Of a DNA stretch of 15,222 nucleotides, positions 13,956-15,222 are shown piece by piece. This DNA comes from an uncultured Lachnospiraceae bacterium (GTDB taxonomy: Bacteria; Bacillota; Clostridia; Lachnospirales; Lachnospiraceae). The position numbers and the translations under genes are program-made. Under the pieces are notes generated by a model. That model worked only from the letters and a program-made list of their open reading frames with translations, searched no databases and was not told where the DNA came from. The stretch covers positions 1-15,222 of the forward strand of contig CAMWTF010000020.1 of the NCBI GenBank assembly GCA_947177105.1, given 5' to 3'. How positions within the stretch are numbered: the first letter of the stretch is position 1; each line of letters opens with the position of its first letter.

Positions 13956-15005
13956 TTAATATTCTGTAACCTGGGCATTCTGGGTCAGAAATTCCAACAC
14001 CCTCTCAAACATAAAGTATTCCCTGTACTCTTCCCTGTCCAGTTCACCAAGGAAATCCTCCACGGTGTCATAACCGCCCTGAGCCGCATACTGCTCCAGC
14101 TTCTCCTGTAGTTCCTCATCCGATATATTTAGTTTCTCCACGTTGGCCACGGCTTGGACAGCCAGGCTCTGCTTGGCCGCCACCTCCGCGTATTGGTCCA
14201 GAAAGGCCGTCGAATCCATAGCATAGTTGTACATACAGAAAGTCTCCAGATCCACTCCCATGGACGCGCTGTCCGCCTCCAGACCGGCCTGCACATTATT
14301 CCGGTACTTCTCCAGAACCGCCGCCGGAATCTCCTGAAATACACATCCGTTCACCAAACCGTCCAGCACAGCATTCTCCAGCGTGACCTGGTAGCTGTTC
14401 TGCACGTTTGTCTCCAAATAGTCGTGTACGAACTGCTGCATCGCCTCCACTGTGGTGATATCCGGAACACCAATACTGGCAACCACTTCATCACTGTACT
14501 CCGTAGGCAAAATAAAGTTCACAGTCACGGTGAAGACAACGGCCTGCCCGGCAAGCTCGGCATTGTCATACCCTGCCGGAAAACTCAGTTCCAACTCTCT
14601 GGTATCACCGGGCAGCGCACCGATCAACCCCTCTTCAAAACCCGCGATAAACCGGCCTGAACCTATCTCCAGTGTAACGCCGCTGGCCGTGCCCCCCTGA
14701 AAGGCCACATCGTCCTTTTTGCCTACATAGTCAATATTCACAGTATCGCCCAAAACAACTTCCCGATCCGTGATACCGCCCAGCTCCTTCGTAACGGAGT
14801 CCATATATAACGCCCGCATCAGTTCCGCCTCCTGAGCCTCGTCCACAACAGCTGACGCCACCTGCACGGGGATCCCCATATACTCCCCCAGCGTCACATA
14901 TTTTTCCACCTTCATATCCTTCAGGGCACCCGATTGGCTGCCGCAGCCTCCCAGCACACCCAACGCCAGCAATGCGGCCAGCGCTATTGCGATCTTCCTT
15001 CTCAT
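13956..15005 (-). CDS. Trigger-factor-like FKBP prolyl isomerase lipoprotein
   Basis: 349 aa. The N-terminus is a lipoprotein signal: MRRK, a hydrophobic stretch, then the lipobox LGGC with the lipidated Cys21. An FKBP-type peptidyl-prolyl isomerase domain follows at about 82-165 (GDTVNIDYVG, FIAGFEEGLIG), and residues 170-349 resemble the helical C-terminal arm of trigger factor. It lacks the N-terminal ribosome-binding domain. The likely role is assisting folding of exported proteins at the outer face of the membrane, comparable with PrsA, which uses a parvulin domain instead. This job is inference from the domain order. ATG 15005 is preceded by purine-rich GAGAGGAAAAGGG. It is the first gene of the unit with asnS. 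Confidence 0.9.
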   Translation of the reverse strand: MRRKIAIALAALLALGVLGGCGSQSGALKDMKVEKYVTLGEYMGIPVQVASAVVDEAQEAELMRALYMDSVTKELGGITDREVVLGDTVNIDYVGKKDDVAFQGGTASGVTLEIGSGRFIAGFEEGLIGALPGDTRELELSFPAGYDNAELAGQAVVFTVTVNFILPTEYSDEVVASIGVPDITTVEAMQQFVHDYLETNVQNSYQVTLENAVLDGLVNGCVFQEIPAAVLEKYRNNVQAGLEADSASMGVDLETFCMYNYAMDSTAFLDQYAEVAAKQSLAVQAVANVEKLNISDEELQEKLEQYAAQGGYDTVEDFLGELDREEYREYFMFERVLEFLTQNAQVTEY

Positions 15006-15041
15006 ATTTTCCCTTTTCCTCTCTAAACAAATACACTATCC

Positions 15042-15050
15042 TTTATACCA
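15042..15050 (-). promoter_or_regulatory. Extended -10 promoter element for the FKBP-asnS unit
   Basis: On the minus strand TGGTATAAA (15050-15042) has TGn followed by TATAAA; the sequence 17 nt upstream (TTTTAC) is a poor -35. The start codon lies 37 nt downstream, a normal leader length. The remaining gap up to the repeat (15051-15143) has only a short palindrome CCCTGCAGGG at 15107-15116. Confidence 0.5.
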
Positions 15051-15143
15051 CAATTCCGCCTTCAGTAAAAGACTTATTTTTACTTTTCACACTCCGACTC
15101 AGCAACCCCTGCAGGGCTGTTTTCAAGTATGGCGCCTGTTACA

Positions 15144-15222
15144 TATTTATACTGCTTAACAGTTAAGATTTCCGAGTAACCTGACTACATAACGCCAGCC
15201 ATATACGTTTAACCAATGCAGT
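15144..15222. repeat. Right copy of terminal inverted repeat
   Basis: It is the reverse complement of 27-106 (79 against 80 bases, one base missing from the GTAGTC-AGG part). It ends at the window edge within the predicted palindrome, so the outer arm is cut off. The sequences inside the two copies, next to 106 and 15144, are unrelated, so the shared part ends sharply there. Confidence 0.85.

Noticed and set aside
15101..15119. Palindrome CCCTGCAGGG as a terminator
   Set aside because: Too short, with no U-tract on the minus strand; probably a chance restriction-type palindrome.

Overview
The window looks like core chromosome of an anaerobic gut Firmicute, most likely a clostridium of the Lachnospiraceae type. 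Supporting signs are strong AGGAGG ribosome-binding sites, a T-box leader, a TrkA/TrkH potassium system, a separate asparaginyl-tRNA synthetase, a lipoprotein that resembles trigger factor, an Rpn/PD-(D/E)XK 'transposase-type' nuclease and near-balanced base composition. The family assignment is inference; there is no rRNA or marker gene here. I see no tRNA, CRISPR array, phage module or complete insertion sequence.

Layout. Both ends carry the same roughly 80-bp repeat in inverted orientation (27-106 and 15144-15222), probably a dispersed palindromic element that broke the assembly. Next to the left copy, on the minus strand, is a complete T-box riboswitch with its own promoter and terminator (about 141-492); its target gene is outside the window. 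Then come two minus-strand ABC exporter half-transporters (506-4116), which form a typical asymmetric heterodimer. They are preceded by two palindromes that look like MarR-type operators. Facing the other way are ridA (4409-4780) and an Rpn-family nuclease gene (5194-6267) with a 21-nt tandem repeat coding for a heptad coil and a good internal ribosome-binding site.

The right half is a run of six minus-strand genes, read from right to left: a secreted FKBP/trigger-factor-like lipoprotein, asnS, a secreted coiled-coil NlpC/P60 peptidase, a family-4 glycosidase with the CHEV signature of alpha-galacturonidases, trkA and trkH. FKBP-asnS (34 nt apart) and trkA-trkH (110 nt apart) are likely operon pairs; the others are separated by gaps of 99-234 nt that contain hairpins and repeated short motifs.

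Functions: export of drugs or peptides (ABC pair), detoxification of reactive enamine/imine intermediates (RidA), potassium uptake under nucleotide control (TrkA/TrkH), removal of galacturonate from pectin fragments (GH4), cell-wall cleavage and extracellular protein folding (NlpC/P60, FKBP lipoprotein), and tRNA charging. The most interesting points are the possible intragenic second product of the Rpn gene, the T-box separated from its gene by a repeat, the terminal inverted repeat, and short sequence motifs shared by the leaders of most genes.
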